NCBI RefSeq assembly: GCF_020165195.1
Contig: NZ_JAIUHR010000020.1
Coordinates: 1-64,000, forward strand
Direction: 5' to 3'
DNA: 64,000 nt
DNA from: Mesorhizobium sp. CA14
Lineage (GTDB): Bacteria > Pseudomonadota > Alphaproteobacteria > Rhizobiales > Rhizobiaceae
Under the pieces are notes generated by a model. It was not told the origin of the DNA. It was given only the letters and a program-made list of their open reading frames with translations, and made no database searches. The position numbers and the translations under genes are program-made. This document shows, piece after piece, positions 25,415-34,020 of the stretch; the first letter of the stretch is position 1, and each line of letters opens with the position of its first letter.

Positions 25415-26491
25415 TTACTGCGCAGCGAGTTGGCGGATGCGGTCCGTCACGTCGCGGTCGCTGGCGAAGCCGTCGTCCTCGCGCAGCCGCTGTCCGATCA
25501 TCTGCACCATCATCGGGTTGTCGGCGAATTTGGTGTGGTTGAAGCTGTCGGCGCCCTTGACTTTCGAGAGGTCGACCACCGTGACGCCATAGGAGGCGAG
25601 GTCGGCGGCATCCCTGTAGTCGCCGACGCGCGGCCGAGCGCCGGCGATCAGGCCGGAAAGCCGCAGCGCCCGGTCGTCGTCCGACAGGAGCAGAATGAAG
25701 GGCTTGTCCGGCTTGCCGTAGCGGCGCATCTGGCTCTTGAAAACGTCGACATCGATGTCGGGCGAGGCGAGCACCACGTCGCCCAGCTTGCCGCCGAGAT
25801 CGCGGTCGCCGGTGATGGCGAGCTGACGCAGCGTTTCCATTGTCACCCAGGTTCCCATCGAATGGGCGACGATGTCGATGCGCCGGGCGCCGGTCTGCGC
25901 CAGCATCCGCAATGTCACTTCCAACTGATCGCGGGCGGCGGCGGCGCTTTCCTTGTCGTAGACATAGTCGGTGGTCTTGGCGCCGGAAGCCCAGGAGAAC
26001 AGCACCGGCGTGCCCGGATAGCCGGAATCGTGGACGATCTGGGTGAGCCGATAGACGGCATCGTCGAAGCCGGTGTTGTAACCATGGACGAAGACCATCA
26101 CACGTCCGCCGCGCGCGTCGATGTCGGCGTTGAGGGCGCTCGCGAATTTCGGCTGCGTGTCGTAGCCGACGACTTCCGAGGCCATGAAATATTTGGTCGG
26201 ATCGTTCGATTTGCCGCGCGAACGGCGTTCGATCTGGCCGGTCTGATGAATAGGGGGAACGGTGACGTTGACGCGTGCGTAGTTGAGCGTCGCGGAGCGT
26301 TCGCCATCGAAGACCTTGTTCGGGTCGTCGGACCGCTTGCGCGTGGTGGTGATGAAGATCGAGTGGTTGCCGGCGATCTCGGTCGCCGTCGTCGGCACGA
26401 CGACGCTGCCCAGGATTTCCTGCGTCTGGTGGCCCGCGCAACCCGCCATCAGCAGGGCAACGGCAATGATCAGAATTGTCTTCAACCGCAC
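25415..26491 (-). CDS. DUF900 alpha/beta hydrolase lipoprotein, copy 2
   Basis: A 358-residue predicted lipoprotein with signal and lipobox ALLMAGC (Cys18) from a GTG start. It shares most of its length with the neighbouring copy, including VFVHGYNTGFDDAVYRLTQI, AHSMGTWVTMETLRQLAITG and LASPDIDVDVF. The pair is best explained by tandem duplication. The hydrolase core and the nucleophile serine are intact. A longer in-frame ATG at 26674 exists, but it adds a non-family tail before the signal peptide. Confidence 0.85.
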   Translation of the reverse strand: MRLKTILIIAVALLMAGCAGHQTQEILGSVVVPTTATEIAGNHSIFITTTRKRSDDPNKVFDGERSATLNYARVNVTVPPIHQTGQIERRSRGKSNDPTKYFMASEVVGYDTQPKFASALNADIDARGGRVMVFVHGYNTGFDDAVYRLTQIVHDSGYPGTPVLFSWASGAKTTDYVYDKESAAAARDQLEVTLRMLAQTGARRIDIVAHSMGTWVTMETLRQLAITGDRDLGGKLGDVVLASPDIDVDVFKSQMRRYGKPDKPFILLLSDDDRALRLSGLIAGARPRVGDYRDAADLASYGVTVVDLSKVKGADSFNHTKFADNPMMVQMIGQRLREDDGFASDRDVTDRIRQLAAQ

Positions 26492-26723
26492 GTCGATACT
26501 TTCACTGCAATTCCACCGCAGCCACAATTGGCCGTCCACCTCCGCGGAAATCTCCCGGACAGGCGAAGTGCGGCCAAAGTAAGTCGTGTCCAGCGGAAAT
26601 CCGCTCCGTGCCGCACGACCGTCATCGCAGTGTTGCGCGAAAGCCAAAAGGGCGGCAGGAAGGTCTGCCGGCACGGGACATGGCTGTCCTGGCGTACCGC
26701 CGAGACCAAATGAGGGACTTCTG

Positions 26724-27980
26724 TTGAACAGCTTCTCTTCCCGCGTCGCCGCTGCCGCCGAGGCGATCCGCGGAATCTTTCCGGAAACGCCGCTGCAGGA
26801 GAACGATTATCTGTCGAAGAAGACAGGCGCCCGTATTCTTTTGAAGCGCGAGGACCTGACGCCGGTGCGCTCCTACAAGATCAGGGGCGCCTTCAACTTC
26901 TTCCGCAAGGCGCTCGCCGCCGGCAACAATGCCGAGCTGTTCGTCTGCGCCTCTGCCGGCAATCACGCGCAGGGCTTCGCCTTCGTCTGCCGGCATTTCG
27001 GCAAGAAGGGCGTCGTGTTCATGCCGGTGACGACGCCGCAGCAGAAGATCGACAAGACGCGGCTGTTCGGCGGTGATTTCGTCGAGATCAGGCTAGTCGG
27101 CGACTTCTTCGACGATTGCTACCGCGCCGCCTTCGAATTCACCGAAAGCGCCGGCGCGCATATGGTGCCGCCTTTCGACCACAAGGACATCATCGAGGGC
27201 CAGGCGAGCGTCGCCTACGAGATCGCGGCGCAGATGCCGGGCGGGCGCGTGCCCGACATCGTCATGCTACCGGTGGGCGGCGGCGGCCTTGCCGCCGGTG
27301 TGACCCACTATTTCGCCGACCAGCATCGCGACCCGCGTTTCGTGTTCTGCGAGCCGGCGGGCGCGCCGAGCCTGCGTGAAAGCCTTGCCGGCGGCAAGCG
27401 GGTCAAGCTCGCCAAGGTCGACAATTTCGTCGACGGCGCCGCGGTGGCCGAGATCGGCCGCGAGCCGTTGCGCCATCTCAAGGACTTCACCGCCGATGCC
27501 GTGCGGCTGGTTCCGGAGAACCGGCTCTGCGCCACCATGATCGAGATGCTCAATGTCGAGGGCGTCGTGCTGGAGCCGGCTGGCGCGCTGGCGATCGACG
27601 CACTCAAGGATTTTTCGCGCAAGGAGATCAGGGGCAAGACCATCGTCGCCGTCGTCTCCGGCGGCAATTTCGATTTCGAGCGGCTGCCGGACGTGAAGGA
27701 GCGGGCGCTGCGCTTCGAGGGGCTGAAGAAATATTTCATCATCCGCTTTCCGCAGCGGCCGGGCGCGCTGCGCGATTTCCTCGAAATGCTTGGTCCCGAC
27801 GATGACATCGCCCGCTTCGAGTATCTGAAGAAGTCGGCGCGCAATTTCGGTTCGGTGCTGATTGGCATCGAGACCAAGGACCGGCGCAATTTCGACCTGC
27901 TGAAGGCCAATTTCGACGCCGAGGGCGTGCAATATCAGGATATCACCGACAACGAGACGCTGGCGGGGTTCATCATATGA
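26724..27980 (+). CDS. ilvA: Threonine ammonia-lyase (threonine dehydratase), short form
   Basis: A 418-residue PLP enzyme that turns threonine into 2-oxobutanoate, the first step to isoleucine. The PLP lysine is Lys52 in RSYKIRGAFNF; the phosphate-binding loop is PVGGGGLAAG. One ACT-like regulatory domain follows (FIIRFPQRPGALRDFLEML), as in the short IlvA of Gram-positives and alphaproteobacteria. The start is a TTG preceded by GAGGGA eight bases away; no ATG fits. Its stop overlaps the next gene by four bases (ATGA). Confidence 0.9.
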   Translation: MNSFSSRVAAAAEAIRGIFPETPLQENDYLSKKTGARILLKREDLTPVRSYKIRGAFNFFRKALAAGNNAELFVCASAGNHAQGFAFVCRHFGKKGVVFMPVTTPQQKIDKTRLFGGDFVEIRLVGDFFDDCYRAAFEFTESAGAHMVPPFDHKDIIEGQASVAYEIAAQMPGGRVPDIVMLPVGGGGLAAGVTHYFADQHRDPRFVFCEPAGAPSLRESLAGGKRVKLAKVDNFVDGAAVAEIGREPLRHLKDFTADAVRLVPENRLCATMIEMLNVEGVVLEPAGALAIDALKDFSRKEIRGKTIVAVVSGGNFDFERLPDVKERALRFEGLKKYFIIRFPQRPGALRDFLEMLGPDDDIARFEYLKKSARNFGSVLIGIETKDRRNFDLLKANFDAEGVQYQDITDNETLAGFII

Positions 27981-28537
27981 GCGCAAAACAAAGCACGGTT
28001 TTCGTGGCGCTGTTTTCCGGCATCAATGTCGGCGGCAACCGCATCGTCCAAATGGCGGAGCTCAAAGCCTTCTTCGAAAGTCTCGGCTTCAGCGATGTCG
28101 CGACTTATGTGCAGAGCGGCAATGTCGTGTTCCGAGCGAAGAAGGGGGATGCGGCGGCGCTGACCAAGGAACTCGAGACGGCCTTCGAGAAGAAATGGGG
28201 CTTCAACTCGCGCATCATGGTGCGCGATGCCGGCTGGTTCGAGCGGCTGGTGATGGACAATCCCTATCCCGAGGTCGCCGGCGAGCCGACCAAGCTGCAT
28301 GCCTATGCGCTGGAAAGGGAGCCGACCGCCGAGGAGACGAAGCGGCTCGCCGACAAATGCGCCGGCCCCGAGCGCTTCGAAATCAAGGGCGACGTGCTTT
28401 ACCTGCATGCGCCGGATGGGCTCGGCAAATCGGTGTTCGCCAACCTCATCCCGCGTACCTTGAAGGTGCCGGGCACGGCGCGCAACTGGCGCAGCGTGCT
28501 GGCGCTGCTCGACATGGCCGGCAAGGCCGGCGGCTGA
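27977..28537 (+). CDS. DUF1697 family protein
   Basis: A 186-residue cytoplasmic protein with the family's opening FVALFSGINVGGNRIVQMAE, then LGFSDVATYVQSGNVVFRA, and its close VPGTARNWRSVLALLDMA. Function is unknown. The ATGA overlap with ilvA suggests coupled translation, though a role in isoleucine synthesis need not follow. Confidence 0.9.
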   Translation: MSAKQSTVFVALFSGINVGGNRIVQMAELKAFFESLGFSDVATYVQSGNVVFRAKKGDAAALTKELETAFEKKWGFNSRIMVRDAGWFERLVMDNPYPEVAGEPTKLHAYALEREPTAEETKRLADKCAGPERFEIKGDVLYLHAPDGLGKSVFANLIPRTLKVPGTARNWRSVLALLDMAGKAGG

Positions 28538-28547
28538 CTGTTCAGGG

Positions 28548-28568
28548 CACTTTTCCCGGAATTGCTCC
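28548..28568 (-). repeat. Dispersed repeat copy (GGAGCAATTCCGGGAAAAGTG)
   Basis: A variant of the 18814, 42495 and 47331 repeats with CCGGG in place of CCAGG. It begins four bases after the stop codon of the DUF2218 gene on the minus strand. Confidence 0.75.
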
Positions 28569-28571
28569 GGC

Positions 28572-28859
28572 TCAGGCGGCCTTTTGCCAGTCGAAGCTCA
28601 ATTCCTCGCGGAAGGCGAAACGCTTGACATGGTCGGCGACCACGCTCTCCAGCCGCTCCAGCGAAGCTTCATCGTCGGCGGCTAAAGCGATGTGCAGCGC
28701 CTGATCGTCGGCATCCATCACGGTGCGGCCAATCGAGAGCTGGATTGCGCCGTGTTGCGGGTCGAACTCGACCGGGAACTTGTGCGACCAGTGCTTGCAG
28801 AGCTGCTGCAGATAGCGGCTTGCATGTTCGGTGGCGACATCGGCGCGGCTGGTCGGCAT
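28572..28859 (-). CDS. DUF2218 protein
   Basis: A 95-residue protein. TEHASRYLQQLCKHWSHKFP followed by QGAIQ-type strand (HGAIQLSIGRTVMDADDQAL) and a C-terminal helix ending FAFREELSFDWQ is the DUF2218 signature, including the Cys/His-rich KHWSHK. Some relatives are fused to siderophore-interacting proteins, but this one is alone. The ATG follows GGAG (AGGAGAATTTC). Confidence 0.85.
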   Translation of the reverse strand: MPTSRADVATEHASRYLQQLCKHWSHKFPVEFDPQHGAIQLSIGRTVMDADDQALHIALAADDEASLERLESVVADHVKRFAFREELSFDWQKAA

Positions 28860-28884
28860 GAAATTCTCCTGGCGGATGAAGAAA

Positions 28885-28907
28885 CGCCAGCCTGCATAAG
28901 GCTGGCG
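28885..28907 (-). terminator. Terminator hairpin after gloA
   Basis: On the minus strand CGCCAGCC-TTATGCA-GGCTGGCG forms an 8-bp stem followed by TTTCTTC, 66 bases after the gloA stop. It should separate gloA from the DUF2218 gene. Confidence 0.7.
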
Positions 28908-28972
28908 CCAATTCCCGATAGATAGGCAATGCCCGGCGAAACGCCAGCCGGTCCGGTCAAATCGGGATGGAT

Positions 28973-29413
28973 TTACCAGACGCCCGTGTTCGGCATCGAG
29001 GCCCACGGTTCGGCTTTCGCCTTGGCCGGGCCCTTCTGCAGCAACTCGATCGAGATGCCGTCCGGCGAGCGGATGAAGGCCATGTTGCCGTCGCGCGGCG
29101 GGCGGTTGATGGTCACGCCATTGTCCATCAGCTTCTGGCAGGTGGCGTAGATGTCATCGACCTCGTAGGCGAGGTGGCCGAAATTGCGACCGCCCTTGTA
29201 GTCCTCCGGGTCCCAATTGTAGGTCAATTCGATCAGCGGCGCCTTCTCATGGATGCCGCTTTGCTCGTCTTCCGGCGCGGCGAGGAAGATCAGCGTGTAG
29301 CGGCCCTGCTCGTTTTCGTAACGGCGCACCTCCTTCAGGCCGAGCTTGTTGCAGTAGAAATCGAGCGATTGGTCGATATCGGCGACGCGGACCATTGTGT
29401 GCAGATAGCGCAT
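28973..29413 (-). CDS. gloA: Lactoylglutathione lyase (glyoxalase I)
   Basis: A 146-residue metal enzyme that turns the methylglyoxal-glutathione hemithioacetal into S-lactoylglutathione. MRYLHTMVRVADIDQSLDFY gives the first metal His5. FGHLAYEVDDIY carries the second His, and the glutamates are in IELTYN and GISIELLQ. Length and order match bacterial GloA. It is a single gene ended by a hairpin. Confidence 0.94.
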   Translation of the reverse strand: MRYLHTMVRVADIDQSLDFYCNKLGLKEVRRYENEQGRYTLIFLAAPEDEQSGIHEKAPLIELTYNWDPEDYKGGRNFGHLAYEVDDIYATCQKLMDNGVTINRPPRDGNMAFIRSPDGISIELLQKGPAKAKAEPWASMPNTGVW

Positions 29414-29674
29414 GGCGGCTTCCTCGGGCTGTTGGGGTTACCAGGCAACATAGGGGCCACCCGGCGAAAGGGCAATCGTCCGACAATTACGGCGCTGCGG
29501 CTGATTTCGGACCTCGCCGTTCGTCTTTGGGAAGCGCCGGCAAACAACATTTCAGCCTTTCCGCAACTGAACGGTGAAAAAAGGCACGTCAGCCCTTGCA
29601 CACCCCGGAAGCCGCAGTGTTAATCTCTTGGCAAGAATCAGTTGCAGTTCAGTTGGAAAAAAGGGGGCATTCTT

Positions 29675-30268
29675 ATGGGGGAAAAAGCCTCTTTTACGAG
29701 GCGGGACGGAAGCCTTGACGACGCCTTGCAGCGGGACAATGGCGGCGATCCCGCCGAGCTTGTCGAAATCGCCGGCGCGATCAAATGGTTCGACGTGGCC
29801 AAGGGCTACGGCTTCATCCTTCCGGACGACGGCGTCTCGGGTGATATTCTCCTCCATGTGACTTGTCTTCGAAGGGACGGTTTCCAGACGGCGCTCGAAG
29901 GCGCGCGGGTCGTCTGCCTGGTGAAACAGGGCGAGCGCGGCTTGCAAGCTTTCCGCGTCCTGTCCATGGATGCCTCGACGGCGGTGCACCCGGCAGAGCA
30001 GGAACAGCGCACCCACGTTACCGTGAGCCCTGAGAGCGGCCTCGAGCGGGCCCTGGTGAAGTGGTTCAACCGCACCAAGGGTTTCGGCTTCCTGACGCGG
30101 GGCGAGGGGACGGAAGACATCTTCGTCCACATGGAGACGCTGCGGCGCTACGGCATAACCGAGCTCCGCCCCGGCCAGGTCGTGCTCGTCCGCTTCGGAC
30201 GCGGCGACAAAGGCCTTATGGCTGCCGAAATCCACCCCGATATGGGCACCCTGTCGGTCTCGCACTAA
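29675..30268 (+). CDS. Double cold-shock-domain protein
   Basis: A 197-residue protein with two cold-shock domains joined by an acidic linker. The first has IKWFDVAKGYGFILPDDG (about 33-50); the second has VKWFNRTKGFGFLTRGEG (about 126-143). Each bears the RNP1-like K-G-[FY]-G-F motif that binds single-stranded RNA or DNA. Two-CSD proteins are usual in Rhizobiales. AAGGGGG lies before the ATG. A hairpin at the stop is the probable terminator. Confidence 0.9.
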   Translation: MGEKASFTRRDGSLDDALQRDNGGDPAELVEIAGAIKWFDVAKGYGFILPDDGVSGDILLHVTCLRRDGFQTALEGARVVCLVKQGERGLQAFRVLSMDASTAVHPAEQEQRTHVTVSPESGLERALVKWFNRTKGFGFLTRGEGTEDIFVHMETLRRYGITELRPGQVVLVRFGRGDKGLMAAEIHPDMGTLSVSH

Positions 30269-30297
30269 GGGTCTTTCGACTCAGTCGAAAAGTCCCT
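30268..30297 (+). terminator. Probable terminator after the cold-shock gene
   Basis: AGGGTCTTTCGACT and AGTCGAAAAGTCCCT pair with one bulge around a two- or three-base loop, directly at the stop codon. There is no T-run, so efficiency is uncertain. Confidence 0.5.
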
Positions 30298-30318
30298 ATG
30301 CCGCGGGCCGACCATATT

Positions 30319-30357
30319 GTCCGAAAACCGGTTCCACTTCTCCGGATCATGGTCTAG
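30319..30357. repeat. Short dispersed repeat (CCGAAAACCG type), second copy
   Basis: Starts TCCGAAAACCGGTTCC and ends GATCATGGTCTAG; related to the copy at 1076-1110. It lies in the leader of the DUF192 gene. Confidence 0.45.
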
Positions 30358-30382
30358 GACGAGGGTCTGGACGAGGTACCCC

Positions 30383-30877
30383 ATGGCTCATCGCAATTGG
30401 CTGACCGCGGGCGCGCTCTGCGCCGCGATCGTTTTCGCCGCCTGTTTCATCGCCGCGAAGCCGAGTTCGGCGGATGCGATGCTGCTGCCCACCGACCGGA
30501 CGCCGCTGGTGGTGTCAACCGGCTCCGGCGAGCGTTCATTTTCCATCGAGATCGCCGATACCTCTGCCGAACGCGAGGCGGGACTGATGTTTCGCCAAAC
30601 CATGGCCGACGATCACGGCATGTTGTTCGTCTTCGAAAGAACCGACGAGGTGGATTTCTGGATGAAGAACACGCCGATGGCGCTCGACCTCATCTTCATC
30701 GGCCAAGACGGCAGGATCAAAGCGATCAAGCGCGGCGAGCCCGAATCCGAAGCGATCATCTCTCCCGGACAGCCGGTGCGCTTCGTGCTTGAACTGAAGG
30801 CGGGCACGGCCGACAAGGACGGCATCAAGGAAGGCGATCTCATGCGCCATCCGGCTATCGGCTCCAGTTCCAACTGA
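30383..30877 (+). CDS. DUF192 secreted protein
   Basis: A 164-residue exported protein with an N-terminal signal or anchor (LTAGALCAAIVFAACFIAA). The DUF192 core has AEREAGLMFRQTMADDHGML, VDFWMKNTPMALDLIFIGQD and PVRFVLELKAGTADKDGIKE. The highly conserved FWMKNT motif is the family mark. No function is established. The next hydrolase gene starts 15 bases after its stop, so the two are probably cotranscribed. Confidence 0.9.
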   Translation: MAHRNWLTAGALCAAIVFAACFIAAKPSSADAMLLPTDRTPLVVSTGSGERSFSIEIADTSAEREAGLMFRQTMADDHGMLFVFERTDEVDFWMKNTPMALDLIFIGQDGRIKAIKRGEPESEAIISPGQPVRFVLELKAGTADKDGIKEGDLMRHPAIGSSSN

Positions 30878-30892
30878 GAAGCAGTTCCGCCG

Positions 30893-31660
30893 ATGGATTT
30901 CTTTTCGCATGACGGTTTCGAACTCGCCTATCTCGATCGCCAGCCGGCCTCGGGGCAGGGCGACCCGGTGCTGATGATCCATGGCTTCGCCTCCAGCCAC
31001 TATGTCAACTGGGTCTCGCCGGGCTGGTTCAAGACGCTGAACGACGCCGGCTACCGGGCGATCGCCTTCGACCATCGCGGCCACGGCTCGTCGTCGAAGA
31101 GCTATGACGAGGCCGATTACACGCCTGAAAAGATGGCGTCCGACGCGGCCGCGCTGCTCGATCATCTCGGCATCGAGCGCGCGCATGTCATGGGTTATTC
31201 GATGGGGGCGCGCGTCTCGGCCTTCCTGGCGCTCTCCGATCCGGAGAAGGTCGCGACGCTGGTGTTCGGCGGCCTCGGCATCGGCATGGTCGACGGCGTC
31301 GGCGACTGGGATCCGATCGCGGCTGCCCTGCTGGCGGAAGACCCTTCCCAGACCACACATCCGCGCGGGCGATCCTTTCGCGCCTTCGCGGATCAGACGC
31401 GCAGCGACCGTCGCGCGCTTGCGGCTTGCATCACAAAGTCGCGCGAGTTGCTCAGCGAGGATGACATGGCCCGCATTGCCCAGCCGACACTGATCGCCGT
31501 CGGCACCAAGGACGATATCGGCGGCTCGCCTGACGAGCTTGCCGCCCTCATGCCCAACGCCAGGGCCTTTCACATCGAGGGACGCGACCACATGCTCGCC
31601 GTCGGCGACAAGAGCTTCAAGCAGCGCGTGCTCGAGTTCTACGCCGAAAACCCGCTCTGA
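30893..31660 (+). CDS. Alpha/beta hydrolase
   Basis: A 255-residue soluble hydrolase. The nucleophile is Ser103 in VMGYSMGARVSA, the oxyanion loop is MIHGFASSHYVNW, and the acid and base are likely in AVGTKDDIGGS and GRDHMLAVG. The acidic-hydroxylic YDEADYTPEKMASDAAALLD is typical of the family. The substrate is unknown. It follows the DUF192 gene closely and precedes an acetyltransferase by 24 bases. Confidence 0.9.
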   Translation: MDFFSHDGFELAYLDRQPASGQGDPVLMIHGFASSHYVNWVSPGWFKTLNDAGYRAIAFDHRGHGSSSKSYDEADYTPEKMASDAAALLDHLGIERAHVMGYSMGARVSAFLALSDPEKVATLVFGGLGIGMVDGVGDWDPIAAALLAEDPSQTTHPRGRSFRAFADQTRSDRRALAACITKSRELLSEDDMARIAQPTLIAVGTKDDIGGSPDELAALMPNARAFHIEGRDHMLAVGDKSFKQRVLEFYAENPL

Positions 31661-31684
31661 GCGCGCGGCGCTCCTCGGCTCGCA

Positions 31685-32185
31685 ATGGTCGATCTTCTCG
31701 TCACCTATATGGAGATGCTGGCGCCGCCGCAGGGCGCACCGCTTGCGTCCCCGTCGTCTGGCGCTGTCGTGGCGCGCGAAAGGCTCGATCTTTCGAACTA
31801 TCTCGATTTCTACCGCGCGGTCGGCGGTCCGGTGCAGTGGGACCAGCGCCTGAGCATGGCCGAGGCGGACCTCGAAACGCTGCTTGCCAGCGCCTCGACG
31901 CATATCCATGTGCTGCGCGTCGATGGCGAGGCCGCGGGCTTCTGCGAGTTCAACGGAATCGAGCAGGCGGCCATCGAGCTCGTCCATTTCGGTTTGATTC
32001 CGGCTTTTCAAGGAAAGCGGCTAGGGCCGTTCCTGCTCGACCAGGCGTTGCGCGCGGCGTGGTCGCATCGGCCGCAAAGGCTTTGGCTCCACACCGACAC
32101 ATACGACCATCCGGCCGCACAGTCGGTCTATGAACGCGCGGGATTCAGGGTTTACACCCAGAGGGTCGAGAGCTTTCCGGACTAA
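31685..32185 (+). CDS. GNAT-family N-acetyltransferase
   Basis: A 166-residue acetyltransferase. Motif A is HFGLIPAFQGKRLGPFLLDQ (about 101-120), with Q-G-K-R-L-G at the pyrophosphate-binding turn. QSVYERAGFRVYTQRVESFP is the C-terminal part. The acceptor is unknown. It is probably the third gene of the DUF192-hydrolase unit. Confidence 0.87.
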   Translation: MVDLLVTYMEMLAPPQGAPLASPSSGAVVARERLDLSNYLDFYRAVGGPVQWDQRLSMAEADLETLLASASTHIHVLRVDGEAAGFCEFNGIEQAAIELVHFGLIPAFQGKRLGPFLLDQALRAAWSHRPQRLWLHTDTYDHPAAQSVYERAGFRVYTQRVESFPD

Positions 32186-32219
32186 TCGGAAGGCGCTGTG
32201 CGCCTTTCCTGTAATCGCG

Positions 32220-33197
32220 CTAGCCCTGCGCCCTTCTGTCGGCGAGGGATCTGGCCATGACGCACAGCAGCTCGAACATCATCGTCGCGCCGGCCAGCGC
32301 CGTCATGCCGCCAACATCAAAGGGAGGCGCGACCTCGACGACATCGGCGCCTGCGAAATTCAATCCGCCCAACAGTCGAACCATTTCCTGCGCCTCGCGT
32401 GTGGTGAAGCCGCCGAGCTCCGGCGTTCCGGTGCCGGGCGCCATCGACGGATCAATGCAATCGATGTCGAACGTCACATAGGTCGGGCTGTCTCCGACAA
32501 GATCGCGCGCTTCCTGCATGACGGAAGCGACGCCGCGCCGGATAAATTCTTCCATATAGATGATGCGCACGCCGTGAGCGGTCGCCCAATCGTGTTCGCC
32601 CGGTTCATAGATCGAGCCTCTGATCCCGATCTGGACAATCCGCTTCGGGTCGAGCAGCCCTTCCTCGATTGCGCGGCGGAAAGGCGTTCCGTGGGTGTAG
32701 GGATTGTCGCCGAAATAGCGGTCGTTGGTATCGGAATGCGCGTCGAAGTGGATCATACCGACAGGCGCCTTGCGGGCCACGGCGCGCAGCACCGGCAGTG
32801 TGGTCAGATGATCGCCGCCCGCGGCGAGCGGCAGGGCGCCGTCCGCCACGATCGCGGCAATGCCGTCCTCAATGCGCTTCAACCCGTCGAGCAGGTTGAT
32901 CGGATTGACCGAAACGTCGCCGACATCGGCAACATTGGCGATGCTGAACGGTTCGGTTCCCGAGACATGGTGGACGCGGCGCATCAGGCTCGACTGGTTC
33001 CTGATTTCGCGCGGACCGTGGCGGGCGCCGGCCCGGTTGGTCGTGCCGCCGTCCCACGGAATCCCGACAAGCGCGATGTCGAGCCTCTTCGCGCTCGGCA
33101 CGGCCGGCAGTCGCATGAAGGTGGAAAGCCCGGCAAAGCGCGGCACCTGCGCTGCGTCGACGGGTTGGTGGAAGCTGTTCTCCATGGTGGCGGCCAT
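32220..33197 (-). CDS. speB: Agmatinase (ureohydrolase)
   Basis: A 325-residue binuclear manganese enzyme. The metal motifs are LAAGGDHLTTLPVL, GMIHFDAHSDTND and YVTFDIDCIDPSMAPGTGTP. Agmatinase splits agmatine to putrescine and urea; a guanidinobutyrase or another guanidino substrate cannot be excluded from sequence. The start MAATMENSFHQ is one of two close ATGs (the other four codons on). Confidence 0.88.
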   Translation of the reverse strand: MAATMENSFHQPVDAAQVPRFAGLSTFMRLPAVPSAKRLDIALVGIPWDGGTTNRAGARHGPREIRNQSSLMRRVHHVSGTEPFSIANVADVGDVSVNPINLLDGLKRIEDGIAAIVADGALPLAAGGDHLTTLPVLRAVARKAPVGMIHFDAHSDTNDRYFGDNPYTHGTPFRRAIEEGLLDPKRIVQIGIRGSIYEPGEHDWATAHGVRIIYMEEFIRRGVASVMQEARDLVGDSPTYVTFDIDCIDPSMAPGTGTPELGGFTTREAQEMVRLLGGLNFAGADVVEVAPPFDVGGMTALAGATMMFELLCVMARSLADRRAQG

Positions 33198-33279
33198 CCC
33201 AGAGCGGTTCACGTTCGATAGTGATCGCAGGGCCCTGGATTTGGACATAGGGGCAAAGCCCTGCGGGAGTATAGGCCTA

Positions 33280-33885
33280 TCAGGGCTGGTCTTGCAGGGC
33301 GTGCAGTGAACGGCCGAGATTTTTCCTGGCATGCGCCTCGAACCGATCCCGGAACTCGGTCGTATAGAAAATGTGCGGGCGGGCGAGGAAACTCTTCAGG
33401 ACGACCGCGCGGCCCGCGCGCCACATCGGCTCCTCCACCCAGCCATATTCAAGCCGGACCGCCTTCTCATAAGCATCGAACACCGCCGGTTCGGCGCCGA
33501 GGATCGCCAGATCCATGTCGAGCAAAAGGGCCGCATCGTTGAGCGCGTCCTCGTCGCGGAAAGGCGGCAACTGGTGGGTGGCGGTAGCGTTGATCATCGC
33601 CGCTATGCGGGCGAGCCGATGAGGATCGACGCGCCCGGCGAGTTTTTCCTTGGCCAATGCGGCGCTTTTGGTCTCATTGTCCTTGGCGCGGCTGTCATAG
33701 ATCGCGTCATGAAACCAGATCGCCGCTTCGACGGCGCCCGGGTCGTCGAGCAGGCCCCGGTATTCTTGAGCCAGCCCCAGCATGGCCTTGATATGGGCGA
33801 GGTTGTGATAGTGCCTGTCCCAGGCCTGATAGAGCGCGGAAAGCTCGGCTTTCAGCGCATCGTCGATCAGCGTCTCTTTTTCCAT
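33280..33885 (-). CDS. HD-domain-like predicted metal-dependent phosphohydrolase
   Basis: A 201-residue protein that opens with YQAWDRHYHNLAHIKAML and contains AIWFHDAIYDSRAKDNETKS, a His-Asp pair and spaced His/Asp typical of the COG4339 HD-like group. Later DALNDAALLLDMDLAILG carries further acidic ligands. The family is uncharacterised. Starts further upstream would overlap the divergent VOC gene. The start at MEKETL fits the family. Confidence 0.82.
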   Translation of the reverse strand: MEKETLIDDALKAELSALYQAWDRHYHNLAHIKAMLGLAQEYRGLLDDPGAVEAAIWFHDAIYDSRAKDNETKSAALAKEKLAGRVDPHRLARIAAMINATATHQLPPFRDEDALNDAALLLDMDLAILGAEPAVFDAYEKAVRLEYGWVEEPMWRAGRAVVLKSFLARPHIFYTTEFRDRFEAHARKNLGRSLHALQDQP

Positions 33886-34020
33886 GACGAATTTTTCCGG
33901 GCGGCTTACGCCGGCAGGACAACGCAAGTCGCCGCCAGCTTCAAGAGCATATGTATCCGATTGACCAGAATGCGCGGCGGAGGGAAGCTGCCGCCGCGCA
34001 TCGAACCCAAGGAGTATGAC

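Noticed and set aside
24842..26713. Long plus-strand frame opposite the two DUF900 genes
   Set aside because: Repetitive Val/Gly/Asp-rich translation without domain content; shadow of the duplicated genes.
30536..32011. Long minus-strand frame across the DUF192, hydrolase and acetyltransferase genes
   Set aside because: It spans three real genes and their gaps; no family similarity.
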